A stretch of DNA of 64,000 nucleotides from an uncultured Roseateles sp. (GTDB lineage: Bacteria > Pseudomonadota > Gammaproteobacteria > Burkholderiales > Burkholderiaceae_C): contig NZ_CAJYPS010000013.1 of NCBI RefSeq assembly GCF_913777145.1, positions 22,124-86,123 of the forward strand, written 5' to 3'. A model generated the notes under the pieces. That model worked only from the letters and a program-made list of their open reading frames with translations. It was not told the origin of the DNA and made no database searches. The translations under genes and the position numbers were made by a program. The stretch's first letter is position 1. Each line of letters begins with the position of its first letter. Shown one piece after another: positions 27,018 to 35,369 of the stretch.

Positions 27018-27497
27018 ATGACACGTTGGCGAACCGTGGGCTTGTCGCTGCTGCTGGGCGTCTGCGCCGGCAGCCTCAGGGCCCAGCCGGCCGATGCGCT
27101 GGCACCGCTGGGCTGGTTGGCGGGCTGCTGGGCCGAGGTGGGCGGCGAGCCGGGCTCGCAGGAGCAGTGGCTGGCGCCGGCGGGCGGCAGCATGCTGGGC
27201 ATGAACCGCTCGCTGAAGGCCGGTCGCCTGGCCCAGTTTGAGTTCATGCTGATACGCGCGCGCTTCGATGGCCGGCTGGCCTTCGTGGCCTGGCCGGGCG
27301 GTCGTAACGAGACCGAATTCGTGCAGACCGCGCTGAGCGCGGACGAGGTGGTGTTCGACAGCGGCCGCAGCGACTTCCCGCAGCGCGTGATCTACCGCCG
27401 CACCGGCGAGGGCCGCATGAGCGGCCGCATCGAGGGCCTGGCCAACGGTCAGCCACGCGCGCTGGACTTTCCCTTTGTGCGCGCCGACTGCCGCTGA
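27018..27497 (+). CDS. Exported DUF6265-like protein
   Basis: A 159-residue protein with a signal peptide (VGLSLLLGVCAGSLRAQ) and a lipocalin-like fold pattern: LGWLAGCWAEVGGEPGSQEQWLAPAGGSMLGMNRSLKAGRLAQFEFMLI. A strong ribosome-binding site, AAGGAGG, lies at 27003-27009 before ATG 27018. The family is known only by sequence; a small-ligand binding role is speculative. It stands alone, divergent from the universal stress gene and convergent with the oxidoreductase gene. Confidence 0.75.
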   Translation: MTRWRTVGLSLLLGVCAGSLRAQPADALAPLGWLAGCWAEVGGEPGSQEQWLAPAGGSMLGMNRSLKAGRLAQFEFMLIRARFDGRLAFVAWPGGRNETEFVQTALSADEVVFDSGRSDFPQRVIYRRTGEGRMSGRIEGLANGQPRALDFPFVRADCR

Positions 27498-27556
27498 GTT
27501 CGGCGGGCGACGCTGAATACGTCTCCGCGAGCGAGGGACTTGTTCTCAGCGTTGCC

Positions 27557-30500
27557 CTACAGCTCGGCCACGCCCTTGACCCGCACCGGCATCGCGACCG
27601 GCTGGGCCGGAGCCTCGGCCACGCGGCCATGGAATCGGTCCAGCAGCGCCTGCCACTGCTGCTTCACCGCGACCACGTTGGCGTGCTTCACATGGCCATA
27701 GCCGCGGATCTTTTCCGGCAGGCGGGCCAGCTCGACCGCGGTGGCCAGCTTGTCGGCGCTCAGTGAGGCCAGGATCTCGTCGATCAGCCGCTCGTAGTCC
27801 GCAATCAGCTGGCGCTCCATGCGGCGCTCCTCGGTCTTGCCGAAGAGGTCCAGCGCGGTGCCGCGCAGGCCCTTGAGCTTTGCCAGCCACTTGAAGGCGG
27901 TGAAGGCCCAGGCGCCCATCTCCAGCTTCTTCGCGCGGCCGTCCGGGCCGGGACGCGACAGCAGCGGCGGTGCGAGGTGGAAGGACAGCGATGACCAGTT
28001 CTCGAACTGGTCCTTCAAGGCCTTTTCGAAGCGGCCGTCGGTGTAGAGCCGCGCGACCTCGTACTCATCCTTGATGGCCAGCAGCTTGGCGTAGTAGCGC
28101 GCCACCGCCTGGGTCAGACGCTGGCCCTGGCCCAGCGCGCTCTCGGCAGCGCGCACGCGCTCCACCAGCGCGCGGTAGCGGGTGGCGTAGGCGGCGTCCT
28201 GGTAGTCCGTGAGGAACTGCGCGCGGCGCGCGATCAGCCCGTCCGGGCCGTCCAGCTGGTCGAAGTTGAAGAACTTCACGACGTTGACCTCGCCGGCCAT
28301 GCGCTGCAGTGCATCCGGCGCCGCGATGGCCAGGCGGCCCAGCGCGAACGCGGTCTTGTTGGCGTCCACCGCGACGCCGTTGAGCTCGATGGCGCGCATC
28401 AGCGCGGCCTCGCTGACCGGCACCAGGCCGCGCTGCCAGCAGGCGCCCAGCATGATGATGTTGCTGGGCAGGGTGTCGCCCATCAGGCGCTGCGCGATGT
28501 CCTGCGCGTCCACCGTCTCCAGCGCACCCTGCTCGCCCACGGCGAAGCGCATCTTGGCCAGCAGCGAGTCGGCCTGCAGCGAGGCATCCGGGTTGCGCAC
28601 GAAGCCGGCTGTGGGCAGCTCGTGGGTGTTGGCCAGAATCACGGTGCGGCCAGCCTTGACCGTGCCCAAGGCGTCGGGTGACGCGCCCACCACCATGTCG
28701 CAGGCCAGCAGCACGTCGGCCTGCTGCGTGTCTATGCGCACCTGGTTGAGCAGGTCCAGCGTCGGCGCCACGCGCACGAAGCTCAGCACCGCGCCGCCCT
28801 TTTGTGCGAAGCCCATGAAGTCGAGCACCGAGGCCTGCTTGCCCTCGAGGTGCGCGGCCATGCTGACCAGCGCGCCGACCGTCACGACGCCGGTGCCGCC
28901 GACGCCGGTGACCAGCATGTCGAAGGGGCCCGTCCAGTGCCAGGCGGCAGGCGGCTGGACAGCCGCGATCTCGCGGGCCAGGTCTTGCGTGGTGTAGCTC
29001 GCACCGGCCTTCTTCTTCAGCACCGGGTCGTGCACCGACACGAAGCTCGGGCAGAAGCCGTTCACGCAGGAGAAGTCCTTGTTGCAGCTGCTCTGCTCGA
29101 TGGCGCGCTTGCGGCCCCAGTCGGTCTCGACCGGCACCACGCTCAGGCAGTTGCTGGCCACGCCGCAGTCGCCGCAGCCTTCGCAGACGGCCTCGTTGAT
29201 GAAGATGCGCTTGGGCGGGTCGGGGAACTCGCCCTTCTTGCGGCGGCGGCGCTTCTCGGCGGCGCAGGTCTGGTCGTAGATCAGCACGGTGACGCCCTCG
29301 ATCTCGCGCAGTTCGCGCTGCACGGCGTCCATCTCGCGGCGGTCGTGGAAGGTGGTGCCGGCGGGGAAGAGGCCGTGGTGGCCTTCGTACTTGGCGATGT
29401 CGTCGGAGACGACGACCAGGCGCTTCACGCCCTCGGCCTCGACCTGGCGCGCGATCTGCGGCACGCTGGTGCTGCCGTCCACCGGCTGGCCGCCGGTCAT
29501 GGCGACCGCGTCGTTGTAGAGGATCTTGTAGGTGATGTTGGCCTTGGCCGCGATGGCCTGGCGTATCGCCAGATAGCCCGAGTGGTAGTAGGTGCCATCG
29601 CCCAGGTTCTGGAAGACGTGCTTCTGCTTGGTGAAGCGCGAGTGCGCGGCCCAGTCCACGCCCTCGGCGCCCATCTGAATGAGGCCGGAGGTGCCGCGCT
29701 CCATCCAGCTCGCCATGAAGTGGCAGCCTATGCCGGCGAGAGCCCGCGAGCCCTCGGGCAGCTTGGTGGAGGTGTTGTGCGGGCAGCCCGAGCAGAAATA
29801 GGGCTGGCGGCGCACGCCATCGGCCGCGTTGGAGAGCAGACAGGGCGTCAGGAAGTCGACGACGAGGTGGCGGCGGTCCAGCGCGGGATTGAGCCGCGCG
29901 AGCCAGTCGGCCACGGTGTTCATGATGCGGCTCGGACGCAGCTCGCCGAGCGCCGACAGCACCGGCGCGCCGTGTTCATCAGTCTTGCCCACGACACGCG
30001 GGCGCTGGAAGTCGGGCAGGTGGTACAGCAGCTCCTTGATCTGGCGCTCGACCACCGGGCCCTTCTCCTCGATGACCAGCACGTCGGTGAGGTTGCTGCA
30101 GAACTCGGTGATGCGCGTGGGCTCCAGCGGAAACACCAGGCCCACCTTGTAGACCCGCACGCCGGCGGCGGCCAGCGCGTTGGGGTCCAGGTCCAGCCGG
30201 CGCAGCACCTCCATGAAGTCGTAGTGCGCCTTGCCCACGGTCACTATGCCCAGCGTGGCGGCCGGGCTCACGACGATGTGCTTGTCTATGCTGTTGAGCT
30301 TGGCGAAGGCGCGCACCGCGTCCAGCTTGTGGGCCAGGCGGGACTCCAGTTCCAGCGAGGGCAGGTCCACCGCGCGGATATGCAGGTTCGTGGGCGGCGT
30401 GTGCTCGACCGGGTGCTCGAAGTTCAGCGCCACCGCGTCCAGGTCCACGGTCATGCCGCTCTCCACCACCTCGGAGATGGCCTTGAAGCCCACCCAGGCG

Positions 30501-31096
30501 CCCGAGAAACGGCTCAGCGCCCAGCCGTAGAGGCCGAACTCCAGGTACTCGGCCACGTTGGCCGGGTGGACCAGCGGCATGCTCCAGGCCTGCAGCGCCT
30601 GGTCGCTCTGGTGGGGCGTGCTGCTGGACACGCAGCCATGGTCGTCCCCGCAGACCACCAGCACGCCGCCCTGGGGGCTGCTGCCATAGACATTGCCGTG
30701 CTTGAGCGCGTCGCCCGAGCGGTCAACACCTGGCCCCTTGCCGTACCACATCGCGAACACGCCATCGACGGTGCGCTGCGCATCCAGCGCCACGCGCTGC
30801 ACGCCGAGACACGCGGTGGCCGCCAGATCCTCGTTGATCGCGGGCAGGAATTCGACGTGGGCGGCCTCCAGGAACTTCTTGGCCTTCCACAGCTGCTGGT
30901 CCACCATGCCCAGCGGCGAGCCGCGGTAGCCGGACACGAAGCCGGCGGTGTTCAGCCCCGCGCGTTCGTCGAGCTTCTTCTGGGCCAGCAGCAGTCGCAC
31001 CAGCGCTTGCGTGCCGGTCAGGAAGACCGCACCGCTGTCGGCCGCAAGGTTGTCGCTGAGGCGGTAGTCGCGCAGGGCGGGTGGGGCGTCGGTCAT
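27557..31096 (-). CDS. Indolepyruvate:ferredoxin oxidoreductase, fused large form
   Basis: An 1179-residue thiamine-diphosphate and iron-sulfur enzyme that oxidatively decarboxylates indolepyruvate or other 2-oxo acids from amino acid breakdown. The N-terminal pyrimidine-binding part has AGFVSGYRGSPLGMVDQ, the middle ThDP part has GDGTYYHSGYLAIRQA, a Cys-rich segment CEGCGDCGVASNC sits near 650, and the C-terminal gamma part starts FDMLVTGVGGTGVVTVGALVSMAA near 735. The start ATG 31096 is preceded by GGAG. It is divergent from a Lrp-type regulator, which probably controls it. Confidence 0.9.
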   Translation of the reverse strand: MTDAPPALRDYRLSDNLAADSGAVFLTGTQALVRLLLAQKKLDERAGLNTAGFVSGYRGSPLGMVDQQLWKAKKFLEAAHVEFLPAINEDLAATACLGVQRVALDAQRTVDGVFAMWYGKGPGVDRSGDALKHGNVYGSSPQGGVLVVCGDDHGCVSSSTPHQSDQALQAWSMPLVHPANVAEYLEFGLYGWALSRFSGAWVGFKAISEVVESGMTVDLDAVALNFEHPVEHTPPTNLHIRAVDLPSLELESRLAHKLDAVRAFAKLNSIDKHIVVSPAATLGIVTVGKAHYDFMEVLRRLDLDPNALAAAGVRVYKVGLVFPLEPTRITEFCSNLTDVLVIEEKGPVVERQIKELLYHLPDFQRPRVVGKTDEHGAPVLSALGELRPSRIMNTVADWLARLNPALDRRHLVVDFLTPCLLSNAADGVRRQPYFCSGCPHNTSTKLPEGSRALAGIGCHFMASWMERGTSGLIQMGAEGVDWAAHSRFTKQKHVFQNLGDGTYYHSGYLAIRQAIAAKANITYKILYNDAVAMTGGQPVDGSTSVPQIARQVEAEGVKRLVVVSDDIAKYEGHHGLFPAGTTFHDRREMDAVQRELREIEGVTVLIYDQTCAAEKRRRRKKGEFPDPPKRIFINEAVCEGCGDCGVASNCLSVVPVETDWGRKRAIEQSSCNKDFSCVNGFCPSFVSVHDPVLKKKAGASYTTQDLAREIAAVQPPAAWHWTGPFDMLVTGVGGTGVVTVGALVSMAAHLEGKQASVLDFMGFAQKGGAVLSFVRVAPTLDLLNQVRIDTQQADVLLACDMVVGASPDALGTVKAGRTVILANTHELPTAGFVRNPDASLQADSLLAKMRFAVGEQGALETVDAQDIAQRLMGDTLPSNIIMLGACWQRGLVPVSEAALMRAIELNGVAVDANKTAFALGRLAIAAPDALQRMAGEVNVVKFFNFDQLDGPDGLIARRAQFLTDYQDAAYATRYRALVERVRAAESALGQGQRLTQAVARYYAKLLAIKDEYEVARLYTDGRFEKALKDQFENWSSLSFHLAPPLLSRPGPDGRAKKLEMGAWAFTAFKWLAKLKGLRGTALDLFGKTEERRMERQLIADYERLIDEILASLSADKLATAVELARLPEKIRGYGHVKHANVVAVKQQWQALLDRFHGRVAEAPAQPVAMPVRVKGVAEL

Positions 31097-31141
31097 CACG
31101 GTCTCCGGCAGGGCGTTGCGCGCCTCTTGGTGGGAAAGGGA

Positions 31142-31166
31142 TTCTTTCGCCGCAGCTGCGAAAGAA
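31142..31166. promoter_or_regulatory. Candidate Lrp operator between iorAB-like and Lrp genes
   Basis: Perfect 9-base inverted arms TTCTTTCGC (31142-31150) and GCGAAAGAA (31158-31166) surround a 7-base centre. The element lies between the two divergent genes, 46 bp ahead of the oxidoreductase start and 63 bp ahead of the Lrp start. A second dyad, TTGAG-TTCT-CTCAA, follows at 31203-31216. Both are good candidates for binding by the adjacent Lrp/AsnC protein. Confidence 0.6.
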
Positions 31167-31228
31167 CTTGCCTCAATCCGGGTCTCTGCGCTGGTGCGTG
31201 AGTTGAGTTCTCTCAAAAATTGCGTTTT

Positions 31229-31714
31229 ATGGAAACGAATGAACTCGATCGCGCCAGCCGCGAGATCCTGGCCGCGCTGCAGGCCGATGCGCGTCTGTCC
31301 ACGCAGGCGCTGGCGGAGCGTGTGGGGCTGTCGGCCACGCCGGTGTGGCGGCGCGTGCGCGAGCTGGAGGAGCGCGGCGTGATCCGGGGCCAGGTGGTGC
31401 TGGCCGACCGCGAGAAGCTGGGCCTGTCCATCCTGGTGCTGGCCAATGTGAGCCTGGTGCGGCACAGCGAGGGGGCGGTGGAGCAGTTCGAGCGCCTGGT
31501 GGCCGGCACGCCCGAGATCATCGAGTGCCATGCGATCACCGGCGAGGCGGACTATGTGATCAAAGTGGTGGCGGCCGACATGAAGGCCTACGACCAGTTC
31601 CTGCAGCAGCACATCTTCAAGCTGCCCGGCGTGTCCAGCGTGCGCAGCAATGTGGTGCTGCGCGAGGTGAAGTACGAGACGGCGCTGCCTGTGCCTAACC
31701 GTGCATTGGGATGA
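31229..31714 (+). CDS. Lrp/AsnC family transcriptional regulator
   Basis: A 161-residue regulator. Residues 5-65 form the AsnC-type helix-turn-helix (LDRASREILAALQADARLSTQALAERVGLSATPVWRRVRELEERGVI), and residues 70-150 form the ligand-binding RAM domain (GTPEIIECHAITGEADYVIKVVAADMKAYDQFLQQHI). ATG 31229 is used; two upstream starts add only a few residues. It is divergent from the indolepyruvate oxidoreductase gene, so it likely senses an aromatic or branched amino acid and controls that gene and itself. Confidence 0.9.
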   Translation: METNELDRASREILAALQADARLSTQALAERVGLSATPVWRRVRELEERGVIRGQVVLADREKLGLSILVLANVSLVRHSEGAVEQFERLVAGTPEIIECHAITGEADYVIKVVAADMKAYDQFLQQHIFKLPGVSSVRSNVVLREVKYETALPVPNRALG

Positions 31715-31860
31715 ATCCTTATAAGTGTGAACAAATGTGACCTGCACGCTGCCGGCGGGCTGAGGCATGCCTGGTGTCTAACGCTGTCAATACGTAGAGT
31801 GGCCAGCGGCTGGCGGGCCTGAGCGGCGCGCCCGAACTGACACCGGAACGGGGAGATCTC

Positions 31861-33441
31861 ATGCAGTGGTTGAACAAACTGAAGGTCAGCACCCAGCTGA
31901 TAGGCGGCTTTCTGGCCGTCGTGACCATGGGCACCCTGGTGGCCGTGGTGGGCATCTTTGGCATGGGACGCATCAACGACTACAACGATGCGCTCTACCA
32001 GCGCGAGCTGCTGGGCATCTCCTATGTGAAGGAGGCCAACATCAACCTCATCTACGCGGGCCGCGCCCGGGCGGCGTTCATGCTGGCCACGTCCGAGGAG
32101 GCGCGCGGCAAGGCGCGGGCCGACTTCGACAAGGCGGTCACCGACCTCAAGGGCTGGCTGGAGAAGTCCCGCCCGTTGTTCGTGACCGACGAAGGCAAGG
32201 CGCTCTACCGTGACACCTATGCCACGGTTGAACCCTGGGTCACCGCGGTGCAGAAGGTGCTGGACGTGGCCGCGACCCGCAACTTCCTGGCCAATGACGA
32301 CGAGTTGCAGGCCCTGGTCAAGACCTCCAGCCAGCTCAATCGCAAGTTGGATGACCAGCTGACTGCACTGACCAAGCAGAAGGAGGCGCTGGGTCTGTCC
32401 ACTGCCCAGGAGGGATCACAGCTCTACCAGCGCCTGAGCTTCTGGATGGTGGGTCTGACCGTGTTCAGCGGCCTGTTCGGCCTGGTCGTGGGCATGCTGC
32501 TGACTCGCGGCCTGAACCGCCAGCTGGGCGGCGAGCCGAGCGATGTGGCGGCGGTGGCCAGCGCGATCGCGCAGGGCGATCTCAGCACGGCCATAGACAC
32601 CCGTCAGGCCCGGCCCGGCAGTGTGGTCGCGGCCATGGACGAGATGCAGAAGTCGCTGCGCCAGGTGGTCGCCACGGTGCGCGGCGGCAGCGAGAACATC
32701 GCGACCGCCAGCGCGCAGATCGCCCAGGGCAATGCGGACCTGAGCCAGCGCACCGAGGAGCAGGCCAGCGCGCTGGAGGAGACCTCCGCCACCATGCAGC
32801 AGCTCAATGCGACCGTGCGCGCCACGGCCGACAGCGCGCAGCAGGCCGACCAGCTGGCCCGCGCTTCCAGCGCCGTGGCCAGCGGCGGCGGCGCGGTGGT
32901 GGGCGATGTGGTGCAGACCATGCGCGGCATCCAGCAGAGCAGCGGCAAGATCGCCGAAATCATCAACGTGATCGACGGCATTGCCTTCCAGACCAACATC
33001 CTGGCGCTGAACGCCGCGGTGGAGGCGGCGCGCGCCGGCGAGCAGGGCCGCGGCTTTGCGGTGGTGGCCGGCGAGGTGCGCACGCTGGCGCAGCGCTCGG
33101 CCACGGCAGCGCGCGAGATCAAGACGCTGATCACCGCCAGCGTGGAGCAGGTCGAGCAGGGCACCAGCCTGGTGGACAAGGCCGGTGCGACCATGCAGGA
33201 CATCGTGGGCTCCATCCAGCGCGTGTCCGACATCGTCGGCGAGATCAGCTCGGCCAGCCGCGAGCAGAGTTCGGGCGTGAGCCAGGTGGAGGAAGCCGTG
33301 GTGCAGATGGATCAGGTCACGCAGCAGAACGCGGCGCTGGTCGAGCAGAGCGCGGCGGCGGCCGAGAGCCTGCGTCAGCAGGCGCAGCAGCTGCTTCAGG
33401 CGGTGGCGGTGTTCAAGCTGGAGCGTGGCTCGGCCGCCTGA
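31861..33441 (+). CDS. Methyl-accepting chemotaxis protein
   Basis: A 526-residue transmembrane chemoreceptor. A first membrane helix (about 12-35), a periplasmic four-helix-bundle sensor (35-190), a second membrane helix (about 192-215), a HAMP-like segment and the signalling domain with the hairpin tip IINVIDGIAFQTNILALNAAVEAARAGEQGRGFAVVAGEVRTLAQRS. No CheR/CheB-binding pentapeptide is present at the C-terminus (KLERGSAA). It is monocistronic, with 146 bp upstream. The ligand is unknown. Confidence 0.92.
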   Translation: MQWLNKLKVSTQLIGGFLAVVTMGTLVAVVGIFGMGRINDYNDALYQRELLGISYVKEANINLIYAGRARAAFMLATSEEARGKARADFDKAVTDLKGWLEKSRPLFVTDEGKALYRDTYATVEPWVTAVQKVLDVAATRNFLANDDELQALVKTSSQLNRKLDDQLTALTKQKEALGLSTAQEGSQLYQRLSFWMVGLTVFSGLFGLVVGMLLTRGLNRQLGGEPSDVAAVASAIAQGDLSTAIDTRQARPGSVVAAMDEMQKSLRQVVATVRGGSENIATASAQIAQGNADLSQRTEEQASALEETSATMQQLNATVRATADSAQQADQLARASSAVASGGGAVVGDVVQTMRGIQQSSGKIAEIINVIDGIAFQTNILALNAAVEAARAGEQGRGFAVVAGEVRTLAQRSATAAREIKTLITASVEQVEQGTSLVDKAGATMQDIVGSIQRVSDIVGEISSASREQSSGVSQVEEAVVQMDQVTQQNAALVEQSAAAAESLRQQAQQLLQAVAVFKLERGSAA

Positions 33442-33456
33442 CGGCCGGCGCGCACC

Positions 33457-34023
33457 TCAGGCGTCCAGCAGCACCTGGACCCGGGGCCAGCGCTCGCGGT
33501 AGCGCTTGCTGGCCACCCGGGCGCGGTAGGTGTCCGCGCTCACGCGGACCGGGTTGCGGCGCACCTTCATTGCGAACAGGTCGTCCAGCCCCAGCGGTGC
33601 GATCACGGTCAGCCGGTCGTCCGGCTCCAGCCGCAGCGCGACCGCGGTGGCGGTTTCGGGCCAGGAGGCCACGGCCTCGTCCAGCGAGCCCAGTGGCGCG
33701 ACCGCATGGCCGAAGTGCTGCTCGAACCAGTGGTGCACCAGGGCCTGGTTGGTGACCTCCCAGGGCAGGGTGGGGTGGGCCTGCATCAGGCGCCGCTGGT
33801 GCAGCGCCTCGGCGCCCGGCGCTTCCTTGGTGTCGAAATAGGCCAGGTCCACGTCGGCCAGCGCCGACGGGACGGGGTGCCGGTGCAGGTGGTCCCACAC
33901 CAGGTTGCGCACCGCGCCGGCGCCCACCGCCCAGTCCGGCAGCGCGAGCTCGCGCGCTGCGCGCAGCGCCGCCATGAACCAGGGCGTGGCCTGCGCGATG
34001 CGGCGCAGCGCGTCCGCGCTCAC
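33457..34023 (-). CDS. Nucleotidyltransferase family protein (NTP_transf_6/DUF925)
   Basis: A 188-residue protein. The signature is VGAGAVRNLVWDHLH (about 29-43) followed by DVDLAYFD (about 53-60), the metal-binding Asp pair of minimal nucleotidyltransferases, and DLFAMKVRRNP near the end. GTG 34023 overlaps the ccsB stop as GTGA, so it is the third gene of the resB-ccsB operon; longer starts inside ccsB are not supported. The substrate is unknown. The link to cytochrome c maturation is by co-translation only. Confidence 0.82.
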   Translation of the reverse strand: MSADALRRIAQATPWFMAALRAARELALPDWAVGAGAVRNLVWDHLHRHPVPSALADVDLAYFDTKEAPGAEALHQRRLMQAHPTLPWEVTNQALVHHWFEQHFGHAVAPLGSLDEAVASWPETATAVALRLEPDDRLTVIAPLGLDDLFAMKVRRNPVRVSADTYRARVASKRYRERWPRVQVLLDA

Positions 34024-35369
34024 AAGGTGCCGTAGCTGTGCAGGCCGGACAGGAACATGTTGACGCCCAGGAAGGCGAAGGTGGTCACCAAGAGGCCCAC
34101 CAGCGCCCACCAGGCGGCCACGGCGCCACGCAGGCCCTTCATCAGCCGCATGTGCAGCCAGGCCGCGTAGTTCAGCCACACGATCAGCGCCCAGGTCTCC
34201 TTGGGATCCCAGCTCCAGTAGCCGCCCCAGGCCTCGGCGGCCCAGAAGGCGCCCAGGATGGTGGCGATGGTGAAGAACGCAAAGCCCAGCGCGATGGCCT
34301 TGTACATCAGGTCATCCAGCTGCACGAGCTCGGGCAGGCGGGCGGTGAGGCGGCCGCGCAGCGCGACCGTGAGCGCCAGGAAGGCGGCCACGCCGGTGAT
34401 CTTGGCGGCCCAGCCGTCCATGCCCTTGAGCGTGTCGGCGTCCAGCGAGGCGCCGGTGCGCACGGCCAGGATCAGCAGCACGATGGCCAGCGGCATCGCG
34501 ACCAGCCCCAGCCACAGCGAGCGCACGGGCGCGGTCTTGAGCAGGTAGGCCAGCGCCACCATGGCGGCCAGTGCGAAGCTGCCATAGCCCACGAAGTTGG
34601 CCGGCACGTGGATCTTCATCCACCAGCTCTGCAGCGCGGGCACCAGCGGCTGGATTTCCTGCGCCTCACGGGCCACCGTGTACCAGAGCAGAAAGCCCAC
34701 CGCCGCGCTGACCACCAGCATCACGTAGGCGCCCAGCGAGCGGGTCGCGAAGCGCTGCTCGTAGTAGAGGTGGAACAGTGCGGTCATCCAGCTGAACAGC
34801 ACGAAGACCTCGTAGAGGTTGCTGACCGGGATGTGGCCGATGTCCGGGCCGATCTGGTGGCTCTCGTACCAGCGCACCATGGTGCCTACCAGCGCCATGA
34901 AGACGCCGCCCCAGGCCAGCTTGGAACCCACGACCTCGGCCATGCTGTTGCTGCCGCTGCGGGTCAGGAAGCCGCCCCAGTAGAACAGCGTGCTCATGAA
35001 GAACAGCAGGCTCATCCACAGGATGGCGCTCTGGCTGGACAGCAAATACTTCAGCAGGAAGACCTGGTCGGCGGCGGCCAGGTCGGCGCCGAAGGCGTCG
35101 ATGTGGCGTGCATAGAGCGCAATGGCAGCGAGACTGGCCGCGCCCACGGCCACGGTCAGCGTGCGCAGCGGTGCCCAGAACCAGCCCAGCGCGATCAGCG
35201 CCGGCACGGCGGCCGTCAGGATGCCCTTCTCGTAGACATCCATGGACAGGTGGTAGCGGCTGAAGGCGTAGCCCGCGCCCAGCAGCACCAGGGCGGCGAA
35301 GGCCCAGTCCAGCGGGCTGCGCCCGGCCAGCGGATGGCGGCGCGGCAGCGTGAGGGTGGTGGTGTTCAT
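34020..35369 (-). CDS. ccsB: System II cytochrome c biogenesis protein CcsB/ResC (CcsA type)
   Basis: A 449-residue inner-membrane haem handling protein that, with ResB, attaches haem to apocytochromes in the periplasm. Many hydrophobic helices are visible, and the tryptophan-rich WWD motif WGGYWSWDPKETWALIVWLNYAAWLH lies near residues 378-403, with conserved His residues in flanking loops (IHVPANFVGYGSFALA). ATG 35369 overlaps the resB stop by 4 bp. The cytochrome c4 gene directly upstream is a natural client. Confidence 0.93.
   Translation of the reverse strand: MNTTTLTLPRRHPLAGRSPLDWAFAALVLLGAGYAFSRYHLSMDVYEKGILTAAVPALIALGWFWAPLRTLTVAVGAASLAAIALYARHIDAFGADLAAADQVFLLKYLLSSQSAILWMSLLFFMSTLFYWGGFLTRSGSNSMAEVVGSKLAWGGVFMALVGTMVRWYESHQIGPDIGHIPVSNLYEVFVLFSWMTALFHLYYEQRFATRSLGAYVMLVVSAAVGFLLWYTVAREAQEIQPLVPALQSWWMKIHVPANFVGYGSFALAAMVALAYLLKTAPVRSLWLGLVAMPLAIVLLILAVRTGASLDADTLKGMDGWAAKITGVAAFLALTVALRGRLTARLPELVQLDDLMYKAIALGFAFFTIATILGAFWAAEAWGGYWSWDPKETWALIVWLNYAAWLHMRLMKGLRGAVAAWWALVGLLVTTFAFLGVNMFLSGLHSYGTL

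Noticed and set aside
27510..27552. ACGCTGA/TCAGCGT inverted repeat between DUF6265 and the oxidoreductase gene
   Set aside because: Only seven pairs with a 29-base loop and no T-run; too weak to call a terminator.
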